49,158 bases of DNA from Chara braunii. Taxonomy: Eukaryota > Streptophyta > Charophyceae > Charales > Characeae. Position 1 is the first letter of the stretch, and every line of letters starts with the position of its first letter. Below, in pieces: positions 1 through 11,040 of the stretch. The stretch lies in contig BFEA01000066.1 of assembly GCA_003427395.1 (NCBI GenBank), positions 923,996 to 973,153 of the forward strand, in the 5' to 3' direction. A model generated the notes under the pieces. The model was not told where the DNA came from. It worked only from the letters and a program-made list of their open reading frames with translations, and ran no database searches. Position numbers and translations under genes: made by a program.

Positions 1-4
1 CCCC

Positions 5-35
<31 letters not shown>

Positions 36-40
36 ATTTT
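1..40. repeat. Homopolymer tract C25-A11-T4
   Basis: The window opens with 25 C, then 11 A, then 4 T. Such a run carries no coding information. It may be a real low-complexity tract or a local assembly or consensus artefact. Confidence 0.9.
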
Positions 41-145
41 GTTTCTGTGAGGGGGTGGGGTTGGGGTTGCGCCACCCCATGGCACTTCCCGAATCCCCAA
101 CCCCCCTCCCAACTGGCCACCATGCGGCCGCAAAGTCGAGCAGCC

Positions 146-561
146 GCGCGGACACGTCTGCGGGGTCGCGGACCTGGCCACGGCCGCGGACTTCGCCGCG
201 CTTGGCCGCCTCTGAGGGGTATTTGTAGAAGCTCAGGAGAGAGTAGCAGCAGCGAAGAGAGTACGGACACTAGCGAGGGAAGTGAATAGGAGGAAACAAT
301 CGAGCGAATGGAGAGTGAGGACGAACCCATGCACTCACAAGCTCCCGGGCGACGCGCGGACACGTCCGCGGGGTCGCGGACCTGGCCGCGGCCGCGGACT
401 TCGCCGCGCTTGGCCGGCTCTGAGGGGTATTCGTAGAAGCTCAGGAGAGAGTAGCAGCAGCGAAGAGAGTACGGACACTAGCGAGGGAAGTGAATAGGAG
501 GAAACAATCGGGCGTATGGAGAGTGAGGTCGAACCCATGCACTCACAAGCTCCCGAGTTAG
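146..561. repeat. Tandem duplication, 2 x 208 bp
   Basis: Positions about 146-353 recur head to tail at about 354-561 with a constant offset of 208 bases and only scattered differences. Each copy holds a GC-rich stretch followed by AG-rich sequence. The duplication lies upstream of the recognisable gag of element G1, probably in its leader or early gag. Because 208 is not a multiple of three, it would shift any reading frame crossing it. Confidence 0.9.
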
Positions 562-862
562 AAGAAACAGAGCTAGGAATAAGATTGAGTAAGGAAGCAG
601 GGGGGATGGCAGATACAGTACGCGTTAGAGATAGGGATGAGCGGAGTGCATAGCGACCCCTAGAAGACATGGACGCTCCCGCTAGGCAGAAGATGGATAC
701 TGAAGTGTGTTTGCACAGAGACCTGGAATCGCGAGTACCGACTAGAGAAAGGGTAGCGGAAGCCACGAGAGGCATCCCCGTCGAGACTCTGTGGGCCTAT
801 CAGATGGGTGCGGAAGAAAGAGGAGGAAGAGGCCCCCCTGTGGCGCGAGATAGAGCGAGTGG

Positions 863-2140
863 ATGGGGACCTCAGCGAGACGAGGAAGGAGCACTCCGGA
901 GTGGGAATGGGAAGAAGAGGGGAGATACCCCAAGGAAGAAGGTCCTTGGGGGCGACTTCGAAGTCGGCCCCGCATGGAAGATCTGGACCCGGCTTGGTAT
1001 AAGCCCTATGACCCTGTTATAGACGGGACAACCGATGGACCGTATTTCCGACACTACGACGACAGGCGTGTTCCCTACTATGATTTAACTTGGGAATGGA
1101 AGCCCTTTATTTCACTGGGAGAGATGTGACTGGGTTCGTAAAAAAGTGGGAAAGCTATGCTTTCCATAAGAAATTCTCCGAGAAAGAGTGGATAGACCAC
1201 TTCACCCAACACTCTGACCGGGAACTGGACCACGCCATTAGAGCAATCTACCCTCCACATGGAAGGTGGAGGACCTTCAAAGCGAGCTTGTTGAGGACCT
1301 TTGCATGCGATGACCTGATCCCGACAATTGAGGGTCTGCGACAAGTGACCCGAGGGGAACAAGAGAGTGTGGTGGCTTTCACCAAGAGATTCAAAAGACT
1401 CTCCTAGGCTCTAGTGGATAAAGGGATGTTGTCGGAGGTAGACAGGTGCGTGATGTTTATGGTACACCTTCCCGAAGAAAAAAGGAAAGAAGTCATTGAA
1501 AAAGCCCCCAGAGACTCTACGTGTTTTGAGAAAGTTGTCGAAGTAGTTTTTACCGAAGGAGGAATGGACATGAGAGAATACATGAAGGGAAGTCTGGATC
1601 TAGCCTTGAAGTAAAGGCGAGGTCTGAGAAACGATGCTCCATGGGGGAACGATCGGCCTTCTCAGGGGTTGTCAGGTCAGCGTTGGGGCGTAGGCCGAGG
1701 AAACTGGAGAAATGAGCCTGGAGGGGGAAATCAAGGAGCTTGGAGAAATGACCGAGATAGTGGAGTCAACAGGGGGTCCGATTGTGGGAGCTCGCACTGG
1801 AAGGATGCGAGGGACGATCGTTGGGGTAACCCTCCTCAAAATAGGCCCTCGGGTCCAAGACCGGAAGAGCAACCGACAAGGGTTCCTCCTCCTCCTGGAG
1901 TTGGAGCGGCAAGCAGCTCAGGGCCTTTTGCCGGGGCTCGTCCACCCAACCCTACTCCCCGGAGTGGTTGCGTCTATTGCAACGAAGAGAATCACATCAA
2001 GCGTGAGTGCCCGCACCTCACGGAGGCTCTAAAATTGGGAGTCGTGAAGTTGAATGAGAACAAGTGGGTGGTGTGGGTTGATGACAGGGAACCCGTTTCG
2101 TTCTACCCTTCCATGAAGGTGAATGTGGACAAGCGGATTG
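863..2140 (+). pseudogene. G1 gag (capsid-like and zinc knuckle), broken
   Basis: Gag packages element RNA into virus-like particles. The probable N-terminal part reads in one frame from 863 to about 1085 and then shifts to the frame at 1090-1614, where a helical capsid-like region contains FTGRDVTGFVKKW. This frame is interrupted by TAG at 1405-1407 and TAA at 1612-1614, and continues in frame beyond both. A Gly/Arg-rich stretch follows, then the CCHC knuckle CVYCNEENHIKREC at about 1969-2010, with CX2CX4HX4C spacing. The assignment rests on the knuckle and on position before protease; the capsid part is family-level inference. The frame runs on into the protease region without a stop up to 2934. 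Confidence 0.75.
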
Positions 2141-2756
2141 CCCTACAAGAAAAAAAGTTGAAGAAGAGACCCGAGACTAGAGGGATGGCGGGGACGTCTA
2201 GGGTTCAAATGACGGAGCCCGACCCGACCCAAGGAATTTCCATCCGGGAACCCCAAGTCTCTAGCATTAAGTTTGTGGAGACCTCCATCGGAGAGGTCGA
2301 AGCCAATCAGTGCTTAAGGGTGAGGACTCAAGCTCGGGCTAGTTCTTCCGGGGAGAAAGTGACAGCGCCTGAGAAAAGCAGCACGGACGACGACCAACCG
2401 ATGACGGACGCAAAGATCGAAGAGAAAAAGGAGGCGGAAGGAAAAGGGGAAGGAGAACCCGCCTCGCCTCGGAAAAGCGGGCCGAAGAAATTCGAGATGA
2501 AATGTACCTTGGACGAGATAGATTCAGTGACCCCTCTCAGACGGACTTTGATGCATCCCATGCAATGTACGCTGCTAGAGTACCTAGCGACCAGTAAGAA
2601 TGCACGAGAAGAACTTTTGAGTATCACCAAGAAGGTGAGGGTTCCGATGGCCCAAGGACCAACCGTCTCAGGTAATGTGGTATCTAAGGAGGGCGTTCAG
2701 TCTGAGACGGCGCAATCCTCAAGGATCACAATGGAGAGTCTGGCGGCCAGTTGCTT

Positions 2757-3410
2757 CTCGGAAGAAGAGGTGAAGAGGTTCTATGTGTTGGGCAGTGGTA
2801 AGCTTCAAGCCACGGTTAATGGGAGAGACATGAGGGCCTTAGTGGATAATGGGTCCGAATCGACTGTTCGTCGGATCTCAATCGCCAAAGAGTTGGGCCT
2901 AGAGATAGATAGGGAAATCGCGCCATGTCCATGATCGTAGCGGACAATAAGTTGCAGGCGGCCGAAGGGGTCTGCCATAAGCCGGTAATCGAAGTCGTGG
3001 GGGTAGAAGCTAGCGTGCCAATCTTTTCCGTGAAGGAATGCTCGTCGGAGCTAATACTTGGGCGAACCTGGCTAAGCGTGGTGCACGCTACTACGGTCGA
3101 TTTTCCGGATGGGAGTCAAACACTCTCCATTCAATCCCCTGACGGAATGCGTGTGGTTCTCAAGACTGTGGATACTCAAGATGAGCGCAATCGCAATAGC
3201 ATCCCGAAGAAAGGAGGTGGTCGATCTAGGATGTGCCAAGTCCGCCTAAATGAGACCCCTTTTCCCGAAAGAATGCCTTCAGAGGACAAAGTGAAAGTCA
3301 AAGAGATCGGGGATCGGATTATGATCAACGAAGTAGGATACGAGAAGGAATGTGAGGATGAGGAGTTTGGGGGATGTATTAAGCTGTCTTTTTTGGAAGA
3401 ATCCCTCTAG
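2757..3410 (+). pseudogene. G1 retropepsin-like protease, broken
   Basis: This is the aspartic protease that matures the Gag-Pol polyprotein. The active-site region reads ALVDNGSESTV at about 2837-2869, corresponding to the family D-S/T-G motif but with Asn in the second position, which may impair catalysis. The first frame stops at 2934. The rest of the domain continues in another frame from 2925, including ILGRTWL, the usual conserved C-terminal strand and turn of retropepsins. It lies between gag and reverse transcriptase as expected. The frameshift near 2925 means it is not translated as one piece. The acidic and basic linker up to 3410 has no recognisable domain. Confidence 0.8.
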
Positions 3411-3436
3411 CCGGCGGAGGAAGAAAACATAAAACC

Positions 3437-4438
3437 GTGGCAGAAAAAATAAAACCCGCCTCAATCAGCCGGGACAGAACGGGGAAAGCAACAATTTCCG
3501 AGGAAGAGATAACTGAGATCCTCAGGAAGCGAAAGGAGGAGGGGCAAAGAATCACTGCCCAACGGGTGGAGAAGATTGACATAGGGGACGAAAACCTCAT
3601 GAAGGAGGAAAAGGAGCACGTAATAACTATCTTAAGGGGTTGCGACAAGGCTATAGCCTTTGATGACTCAGAGCGGGGGAGGATAGACCCAAGATATGCC
3701 AAACCCGCAATAATTTATACCATCCCTCATGTGTCGTGGAAAGATAGACCCCCGTGGAAGTACGCGCAGAAGGAGAAGGAGGAAATAGTGGCTTTCATAA
3801 AAGAGAAAATCAGGACATTCGTGGCCGAGCGATGCAAAAGTGCCTATGCAAACAAATGGTTTTTTATCCGCAAGGGGGGTAGCAACAAACGTAGATGGAT
3901 CCAAGATCTTCAAAGAACAAATGTCGTCACCATCCAAGACGTCGGATCCATACCCGAGGCGGATCTCCTGTCGGAAGGAGAGGCGGGACAGTCCATCTAC
4001 TCCATCTGTGACCTTTTTTCAAGATATGATGAGATCCCGTTGGATTATCGCGATAGGCACATGATGGCTATGCACACTCTGTTGGGTCTAGTATTAATGA
4101 TGGTTGTACCGATGGGATGGACCAATGAAGTCGCGGTTTTTCAAAGGGCAATGATCGCGGGCCTCAAGGAATTCATTCCGAAGAAAGTGAAAGTTTTCTT
4201 GGATGACTTCCCGATTAAGGAGCCGGTATGGAGGGACGAAACAAGGGTTTTTCCGGGGGTTAGCAAATTTGTAGTGGATCACATGGCAGATGTGGAGGCG
4301 GTTCTCGGGAAGTTAGACAACGCAAACCTTACCGTAAGTGGGACCAAGAGTCGGTGGGCCGTCTCTTCTATCACAATACTGGGTTCATTTGCGACAAGGA
4401 CGGAAGGAGACCGAATCCCGCTAAGTTGGAGAAGCTAA
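3437..4438 (+). pseudogene. G1 reverse transcriptase, broken
   Basis: This domain would copy element RNA into DNA. It has an Asp-containing motif A (SICDLFSRYDEI, about residues 191-202), a motif B region with PMGWTNEVAVFQR (about 226-238), and the catalytic motif C as FLDDFPI (about 255-261). Fingers sequence with WKDRPPWKYAQKEKEEI precedes these. The single frame of 333 codons ends at 4438, just before the connection to RNase H, which resumes in another frame. The LDD pair is present, so this part lost its frame rather than its active site. The Phe in place of Tyr and the divergent motif B separate it from elements G2, G3 and G6. Confidence 0.85.
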
Positions 4439-4479
4439 TCCTATGGCCGTCTCCCCTGAAATCTATCAATGAGGTACGG

Positions 4480-5388
4480 TAATTTCTAGGGGTTGTGGGC
4501 TATTGGTGCATCTTTATAAAGGCCTATAGTGACAAAGCGGAGCCCCTCCGGAAGTTGCTCCATAGAGTTGAGAAGTGGGATTGGGGAGGAGACCAGGAAA
4601 AGGTGATGGAAACCCTCAAGGAAGAGTTCCGAGAGGGAGGCCAAGTGATAGGTGTGCCCTTCTTTGACGATGAAAAACGTAGGTCGTTCATAGTATCAAT
4701 AGATGCAGGGTTTTTTTCGGTAGGAGGGCTCCTGTCCCAAAAGGACAAAGAAGGGAAGGAGCGGCCTTTAAGGTTTGAGAGTAGGGCGCTCAACACTATG
4801 GAGAGAAACTACAGTCAATTCAAGAAGGAAGTGTTGGGAGTGTTGCATTGTCTAAAGACCTTTAGGCATTACATTTACGGAAGGAAATTCCTCCTTCGGG
4901 TAGATCCGACCGCGGTAGCGGCTGTGCTTCAGAAAGACTTTTCCCTAACGGACCCAAGAATAGCTAGATGGATGATCCACATCAGGACATATGACTACTG
5001 GGTGGAGAGAATCTCGGGGGCTAAAAACCAAGTGGCCGATGGGTTGTCCCGAATTCCGATCCGGGAAGAGGACCGCATAAGGCTGAAGGAAGAAGCTCAC
5101 TTGATGGCCAAGGGCAATACCGTGAGCATCGCAACGAATAGGGTGGTGCCACAATCTGTTCTCAGAGGGGACACGAGTGAAGGCTCGGAGGTGTTCTTAG
5201 CCAACCTTTATGACGGAAAATATTGGGACATAGGATTGTACTTAGCCGGTAGGCAAGAAGGGACCGAGGTCGTGAGGAAAGAAGCTCTCGGGTACTGTTT
5301 GAAAGGGGTCACCTTTTTAAAAGACCCACTAAGCTGGCAATGCCCATGCGGGTATTCTGCGACCCGGAGGAGAGGAAAGCAGTTATAG
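4480..5388 (+). pseudogene. G1 RNase H and integrase linker, broken
   Basis: RNase H removes template RNA during reverse transcription. An in-frame TAA at 4480-4482 precedes FLGVVGYW, the typical end of the RT connection; the frame is then open to 5388. RNase H landmarks are SIDAGFFSVGGLLSQ (first catalytic Asp), the Glu-containing stretch around ERNYSQFKKEVLGV, and LLRVDPTAVAAVL, followed by NQVADGLSRI, which closes the domain in Ty3/gypsy elements. The region then enters the tether before integrase and shifts frame near 5330, where the integrase zinc-finger frame begins at 5340 and overlaps the end of this one. Confidence 0.8.
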
Positions 5389-6588
5389 AGGAATTACATG
5401 ATGAGATCGTCGACGGCCACCGAGGGGTAAAGGGGACGTTCGACAAGGTTCGAAGGCTTTATTGGTGGGATGGGCAATACACGAAAATTGAAAAATATTC
5501 CACTACTTGCAATGCGTGTCAAAAGAGGGTAGTAGTCCGTTACAAGGAACTCCTTTTTCCTTCTTTCCCTACCGCGCCTGGGAAAAAGGTCCACATGGAT
5601 CTGATAACCATGCCAAAGGGAGAAGAGGGTTTGTGATACGTTATTAACGCCCACGATGATTTGACAGGGCTCGTGAAAGCAAGGGTCATTAAAAAGAAGA
5701 CCGCTGAAGAAATCGTCGATTTTTTGTTAGAATATATTGTTAGGTACGAATACGTAGGGAAGATTGTTATGAATAGGGGGTCCGAATTCACGAACCAGAA
5801 AGTTAAGGGGATATTGGAGAAGGCGGGAATTCAGGGGGCTTATACAACCGCTTACCATCCCCAAAGCAATGCGCCGGTGGAGCGAGGGCATCAAACATTG
5901 ATAGAAGCCTTAGCAAAATGGTGTAAGGGTTGGGAGACCCAATGGGCACGTTTTCTGAGGTATGCTACTATGCCGTTTGGGCGGATAACGTGACGGTCAA
6001 ATCAAACATGGGGTACCCCCCTTACACACTGTGGTTTGGCTGACATTTCCCTTTGCCTATCGAATTCCGTGTGGACACCTGGACGAGTGTCTCATGGAAA
6101 GCCAATATGACAAGGGGCGAATTATTAGAAGCAAGGTTGCGGCAGATAACTGAGACTCTGGACACTGGCATGATGGAGGCGGCCCAGAACATTGAGAAGG
6201 AAAAAACAAGGGAAAGGAAAGATGGGATCGAAACTTGCGTGTTTGACATGAGGCAATTGGGACTGGGGACCTCGTCCTGGTGTACGACTCATCGCTAGAA
6301 AAGTCCTGGGCAAGAAAGCTAGCCAATCGTTGGATGGGACCTTTCCGGGTGCTTAAGCGGTTAGATGGTGGGGCATACTTTCTCGCTGAGTTGGATGGGG
6401 CCCGACTCAGGGATCTTGTCACGGGTGCACGTTTGAGACTTTTTCGACGGAGAGAAGCTCTTGAAACAGACCCAAAACGGAAGGGAAAGGTCACGGTAAC
6501 CACGAAAGACCCCATTTGCTATGAGAAGGGCGAGACCTCGAAACAAGGGTCGTCGTCAAAGGTTCTGAGGAAATGTTACCAAGTCTAG
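5340..6588 (+). pseudogene. G1 integrase, broken
   Basis: Integrase inserts the cDNA into the genome. An HHCC zinc finger (ELHDEIVDGHRG, then TTCNACQKR) is followed by an in-frame TGA at 5634-5636. The core runs to 5993 with HDDLTG (first Asp), MNRGSEF where family members carry the second catalytic Asp, and AYHPQSNAPVERGH with the catalytic Glu. The Asn at the second position suggests loss of activity. After a frameshift near 5990, an in-frame TGA at 6041-6043 and another frameshift near 6245, the C-terminal domain reads ANRWMGPFRVLKRLDGGAY and ends at 6588. No chromodomain follows. Confidence 0.85.
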
Positions 6589-8113
6589 AAGCCTTCGTTA
6601 CTAAAAACACCGAGAAGGGGGAAGAGGCCGAGGGATGAGGACGAGGATGAAGGTCGTGCACGGGACCATCGGGTAAAGGAATGAAGGAGTGTCTTAAAAA
6701 AAACCTTGACAGCAGAACGTGAGAGAGCGGAGAGAAAGCGCAGGAATGAGCGACGTGAGAAGAGGATGCGGAGGAGGAGACAGTTGTAGTAGTTCTTGAC
6801 TAAAGGACTAAGCGATAGCTAGAGGACGAGGCTGTATGGGTACCGTAAGGAGGGGTATAAAGACGGGAACTGTGTACCATGCTCCAAGAACGGAAAAGCG
6901 CTTCACGGGTAGGAGGGTGTACCATAGTCAGGTGAGGGTACTGACCAAGACTGTGAGGAAGGAGGAGGAAGTGGGCCACCATAATCGAAGAAGGGGAGGT
7001 GTGCGCGCCATAAAAGGGGGATATGTACCATTGTTAGGCAAGGGTAGTAATCGGAACAATGAGGGTAATGGATGAAGAAATTATCATAAGCAATGCGCGA
7101 TAATCAAGAGGGGGGCCAAAGAGAAGAAGTGGGGGGCACCATTGTGGAAAGCTCGCCAGGGACGGCGAGAATTAGGGTGTGGGCTGGTTGTCGGGCGACT
7201 GTCTACTAGCCGTGCGCTCTCCTTTTTAAACAAAAGTTTTTTTTGTATGCCTGTTTCCCTTGTTTCCTCATGATTTACGTACATGTGTATGTGGCTGCGG
7301 GGTGTGAGGGGGGCTCTTGAGTTTCTTGGCCTCTGTACTAACCTTTGGACGAGCTGGAGAGACGACTCGGGCGATGGTCACGAGCGGGGCTAAGCGAGGG
7401 CGAAAAATCGAAGTCTTCGATGGAGCATGTGAGGAAGAAGGAAAAGACGATTCGCATTGGGACTAATGGGGGAGTTGACTGCGGCAGGTCCTGAGGTTGT
7501 CCTAAGGGAACGAGGGGCTATGACCGAGGCTCACCATAGGGCTACATGTTCTAGGGTGTGAGGGGGCGATCGAGGCCTCAAACTCTTGGTATGGTTGTCA
7601 CGATGTTGTGGTCAGTCCCTGCAAAAGGGAGGTTGGCTTGAAGGGACCACCATGATACGGTGACCCGCTCGGTATGATCTGTTTTGTGGCGGCTGCCACT
7701 GAGTAACCAGCCCCAATTCGATCACCCAAAAATTCAAATGGTCGGGTTGGTACATTCTGTCTTAACGTGGTCTCCACCGAGAGGGTGGATCGATATGGCG
7801 TGGTCACCATGATGTGGTGAGGCCGGTATGGTCCACTTCGAGGCCGGCCATCGGAGTACGAGGGGGTATCTCGGATCAGCTTCGCTTAAGATGGACACCG
7901 ACACAATCCCTTCGAAATGGTAATCGGCCGAGGGGTCGGCGTACCTGTGATCGGCTTCAAGGTCCGAGCGAATGGTGAAGCCCACACTTGCGCGACACGG
8001 TTTGGCTCAAGGAATACAATCGGTTTTACAGGACGTGCCAAGGAGTCTATCAGGTGGAGGGAAAGAAAAAGGGCATCCAAGGAAAGATCAAGAAGCGGAA
8101 GGGAACGAGGCAG
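6589..8113. other. No gene seen; 3' flank of G1
   Basis: The plus strand is purine-rich to about 7080, with loosely repeated elements around TGTACCAT (near 6875, 6918 and 7024), then becomes mixed. Two similar GGTGTGAGGGG motifs near 7299 and 7555 could be polypurine tract or LTR boundary sequence, but I could not pair LTRs. Short open frames here show no recognisable domain. Confidence 0.5.
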
Positions 8114-10189
8114 TTATAGAGCAGCGCGCGCGATCGGTCCCTGACAACTGTCAGGAGTGGAAGGGGAAAGGAACTTGGAGCTTGGGTTTCGCATGCACCA
8201 AGATTGAAAAGTAGGCCTGGTACGGACGTTGACGAGCAGGAAACCGGGGCCCACCGGCGTGGAAAGAAGAAGGGGGGGATAAGTACGTGAAACTAGCTGA
8301 ATAGTCACAAGAACACGAAGAGCGAGCACTAGGGATTCTTGCAAGCCATGGGAGGGGAGTGGGGCATTGTGATTAGCCGAAGGAGGAGGACGACTAATCC
8401 TCATGAGTCCTGCAGTTTTAAATGAGAACGAATCGAAATCTTGCAAAGATTGGACTTTCAGCTTCACATCACAAGTGAGGGATTCCTGATTTCTGGTCTT
8501 AGGAAAAATAGTAACTTTTATTGGGCAGATTCCCACTTAAATTCTTGTTCCCAGAAAATCAAAGTAGTTAGTGCCATTGTCTTTCCTCACCAATTTCAGT
8601 GACGAATCATAGCAGTTCTCAAAAATTCCCAATATCTGATCAACTTTCTCCCAAGAGAGAAGCTCATCAGACTTGGTGCCAACCAAAATCATGACATCAT
8701 CGATTAATCGGATATCATGGACAAGCTGTCTATCCGATCCTAGAGATAATAAGAAGGCTGCTTCCGCTCGAGCACATGTGACGCATGCAAGAGCCGGGCT
8801 CGAATTACGACCCATAGGGATGCCGATCATCTGTCTGACGATTGTCGTGCCGCTTCGAATGTAAGCATGATTGAGTTCATACATTACTCCCTTGTTGATG
8901 GATTCCAAACTCATCATTACATAACCTTCGACCTTGTTGGTCAATTTGGACATCACACACTCCTTCCCTCGATGACTAACCTTTACTGCAGCCATTCCCC
9001 TTTCTTTGTGGATACTAACTAGCCAACTCACGGCCTCAAAAACACTATCGTGTGTCAGTTTTGAAAACATATCCTTAATATCAAAACTTCGGACGAGGAC
9101 CGCATCGTTATTGGTAGACAAAATCATCTGGTATTTTTCCAAAGTTGGTTTCAACTATTCAGTAGCATCCAGATTGAAATGACGAGAGCTACTCACACAC
9201 ATTAGCATGTACCTGATTGCTCTGCCCAATCTGGAGCTTGATAGTCTCGCGGGATCGGAAGTAGCAGGGGAGATAGGTCGCCAACGTTCGAGATCCTTGT
9301 CCTTGGGGATCATGTACGCAGTACCTATCCTTCCTGCCTTGTTCCAATCGGCTATCTTCTCCAGACCCAAATCTACATACCTGGACCTGGCCATTGCCGA
9401 GACCTCTTGCTCTGTTCCAGAGACTAATTCGAAACCTGGGTTCCATCGGAAAGTCATGTTAAGCGCATGCACATACAGCACCGGATACAGAACTATCGAG
9501 GCACCTGGATTCCTGTCTACCGATACAATTACAAGATCATAGAAACACTTCACACTCTCCCTTACTTGCAACTCAAACATACCTGTTACCTTCCCAACCT
9601 TCTTCTGATAGCAGCTGTCTAGTCCTAACTGGTTGATGATCACAGTCTTCCCTTTTGCCGAAGGCTTCAGAGTGTCGAGGATTCCATTCCTCAATCTGTC
9701 TGGTTTCTCCTCCCCCCAGGTCACGTTTCGAGAGTTATGGAGAAAACGTGGAATCCCGGCTACCTGGTCCAGCCTCACTTTGATGTGGCCTTGGTGTCGT
9801 GGTAGTGTGCGGTCCGCACATGTGCAACATACTGTATCCAGTCTCGCAAACGTGCGGTGGTTATGGATGATATCACCCACCGTTTTCCTCTTCAGCATCA
9901 CCACGCGTACTCGGCTTGCGACATAGCTTCGGATCCAGGCATCAGGGATAACCTGAGCAAGAGCAGAGATCGCCAAATCCCGAACCGCACCGGTCTTCAA
10001 TGTCGGAGAAAACGAAACTTTCACAAAAGGTCTTCTCCTTACATCGCAGCCGAACCTTTTCCGGATAACCTTTGCGAGCGTGAGCTTCAACGCGGCACGA
10101 GTCTTTTTGGCTGAAAACAAGGAAACCGATCGGAAGAGAACGATCAACTTGGCGGAGGGCATGTTGTACGTCAACCTGATCTTACCTGG
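8114..10189 (-). pseudogene. P1 reverse transcriptase with in-frame stops
   Basis: This is the RT of the Penelope-like element. It continues in the same frame as the GIY-YIG part. The first section (10174 to 9155) has a cysteine cluster VCCTCADRTL followed by GH, possibly metal-binding, and then IPKDKDLERWRPIS, the RT fingers motif. After an in-frame TAG at 9157-9155, the second section (9154 to 8537) contains motif A (RSFDIKDMFSKLTHDSV), motif B (IGIPMGRNSSPALA) and the catalytic motif C (RLIDDVMIL), then FDFLGTRI. An in-frame TAA at 8539-8537 follows, and the frame stays open to 8114, probably covering the thumb and tail. The catalytic Asp residues are all present, so decay is by stop codons. 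Confidence 0.85.
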
Positions 10190-11040
10190 TCAGACCAGCA
10201 TGTCCCTCAGGAAATTCCGCCTTCTAGATAAGGAGGAAGGAAGCCATTTCAACATGGATATCCGGATGTGAGTCCCCTTTTCCATTTGCGACCGAGCATC
10301 TCTGACCTTCAGCTTCCTTCCCCCGATCACCACCAGTGATTCGCCTATTCTTGACTTGATCTTCGGCCACCCATCACACCAGATGTTCCCAGGGATCGAC
10401 CGCAGTAGCCATGTTTTACTAGTTCTACGTATTTCTTGACAGATGTCAAGCAAAGAGGCTGATATCTTTCCATTAAAGGAAAACATTATCAGGTTCCCAT
10501 TGCTCGTCTGGTTTCGGTGTTGCTTCCTCTCCCTCTTTCCTCGACGTCTTCTTCCTTTTGAACTCCCGCCCTTCTTCCCAATACAGTTCAAAGCAGGAGA
10601 GAACCGTGTAATCAACGTGGTCTCAATCTTTGTTAGATCCAAAGTTCCTACAACTATAGGAATGACTACATAGTTCTCCCATCCGAACCTTTTGAGCCAG
10701 GCATGAAGTTTGCAAGCATTCCCAAAGTTACCAGATACTACGCATCTAATATGCTCAACCCACTTCGTGATCACCCGCCTAACAGTACACCCAACGTAAA
10801 TATGTTTGCAGAAAGGACTGGCTACTAAATAAACGTCTGGGTCATAATTACTGACTTTCCCAATAGCCTCATCATTCATAATCCGCAGCCATTTTTTCAT
10901 CCAGGGAAAGTGCCCATGGATGGAAAGCAGCAAAAAACGACGAGTGACTTCATCCTCGATTTCTAAGTGAACCAGCTTCCCTCATACACCCATATACTCC
11001 AATCTACTGACCATTACACTTCTTAGGTCATCCATATCCA
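10190..11040 (-). pseudogene. P1 N-terminal GIY-YIG endonuclease domain
   Basis: GIY-YIG nucleases nick DNA and in PLEs supply the target cut for priming. The open segment 10933-10190 (247 codons) shows the domain at about residues 34-117: VYLVAS for the GIY strand, IYVG for YIG, conserved Arg at 52-53, His 61, the catalytic Glu in TKIETTLITRF (residue 104) and the closing SPALN. No CCHH insertion is seen between the GIY and YIG strands. Basic sequence follows. The frame is open upstream to a TGA at 10984-10982 and continues beyond it (DLRSVMVSRLEYMGV) to about 11040, where the zinc-knuckle ORF ends in another frame. A TGA at 10192-10190 separates it in frame from the RT. Confidence 0.88.

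Larger units (their letters stand above)
863..6588 (+). mobile_element. Ty3/gypsy-type LTR retrotransposon G1, decayed
   Basis: Gag-like sequence, CCHC zinc knuckle, aspartic protease, reverse transcriptase, RNase H, integrase zinc finger and core, and an integrase C-terminal region follow in Ty3/gypsy order on the plus strand. The frame is broken by several stops and frameshifts, so the copy is dead. Its reverse transcriptase is clearly unlike that of the minus-strand chromoviruses in this window: it has a PMGWTNEVAVFQR-type motif and FLDD instead of YLDD, and no chromodomain is visible. I could not identify LTRs; the 5' one may lie outside the window. Confidence 0.9.

Noticed and set aside
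335-775. Minus-strand frame of 146 codons
   Set aside because: It overlaps the 208-bp duplication in GC-rich sequence opposite the G1 leader and shows no domain.
8114-8536. Independent 140-codon gene
   Set aside because: It is in the same frame as the P1 RT, directly after a single stop codon, so it is better read as the RT tail.
8655-8680. Second hammerhead core (CTGATGAG on the minus strand)
   Set aside because: It lies within RT coding sequence and no GAAA or pairing stems follow at the right distance.
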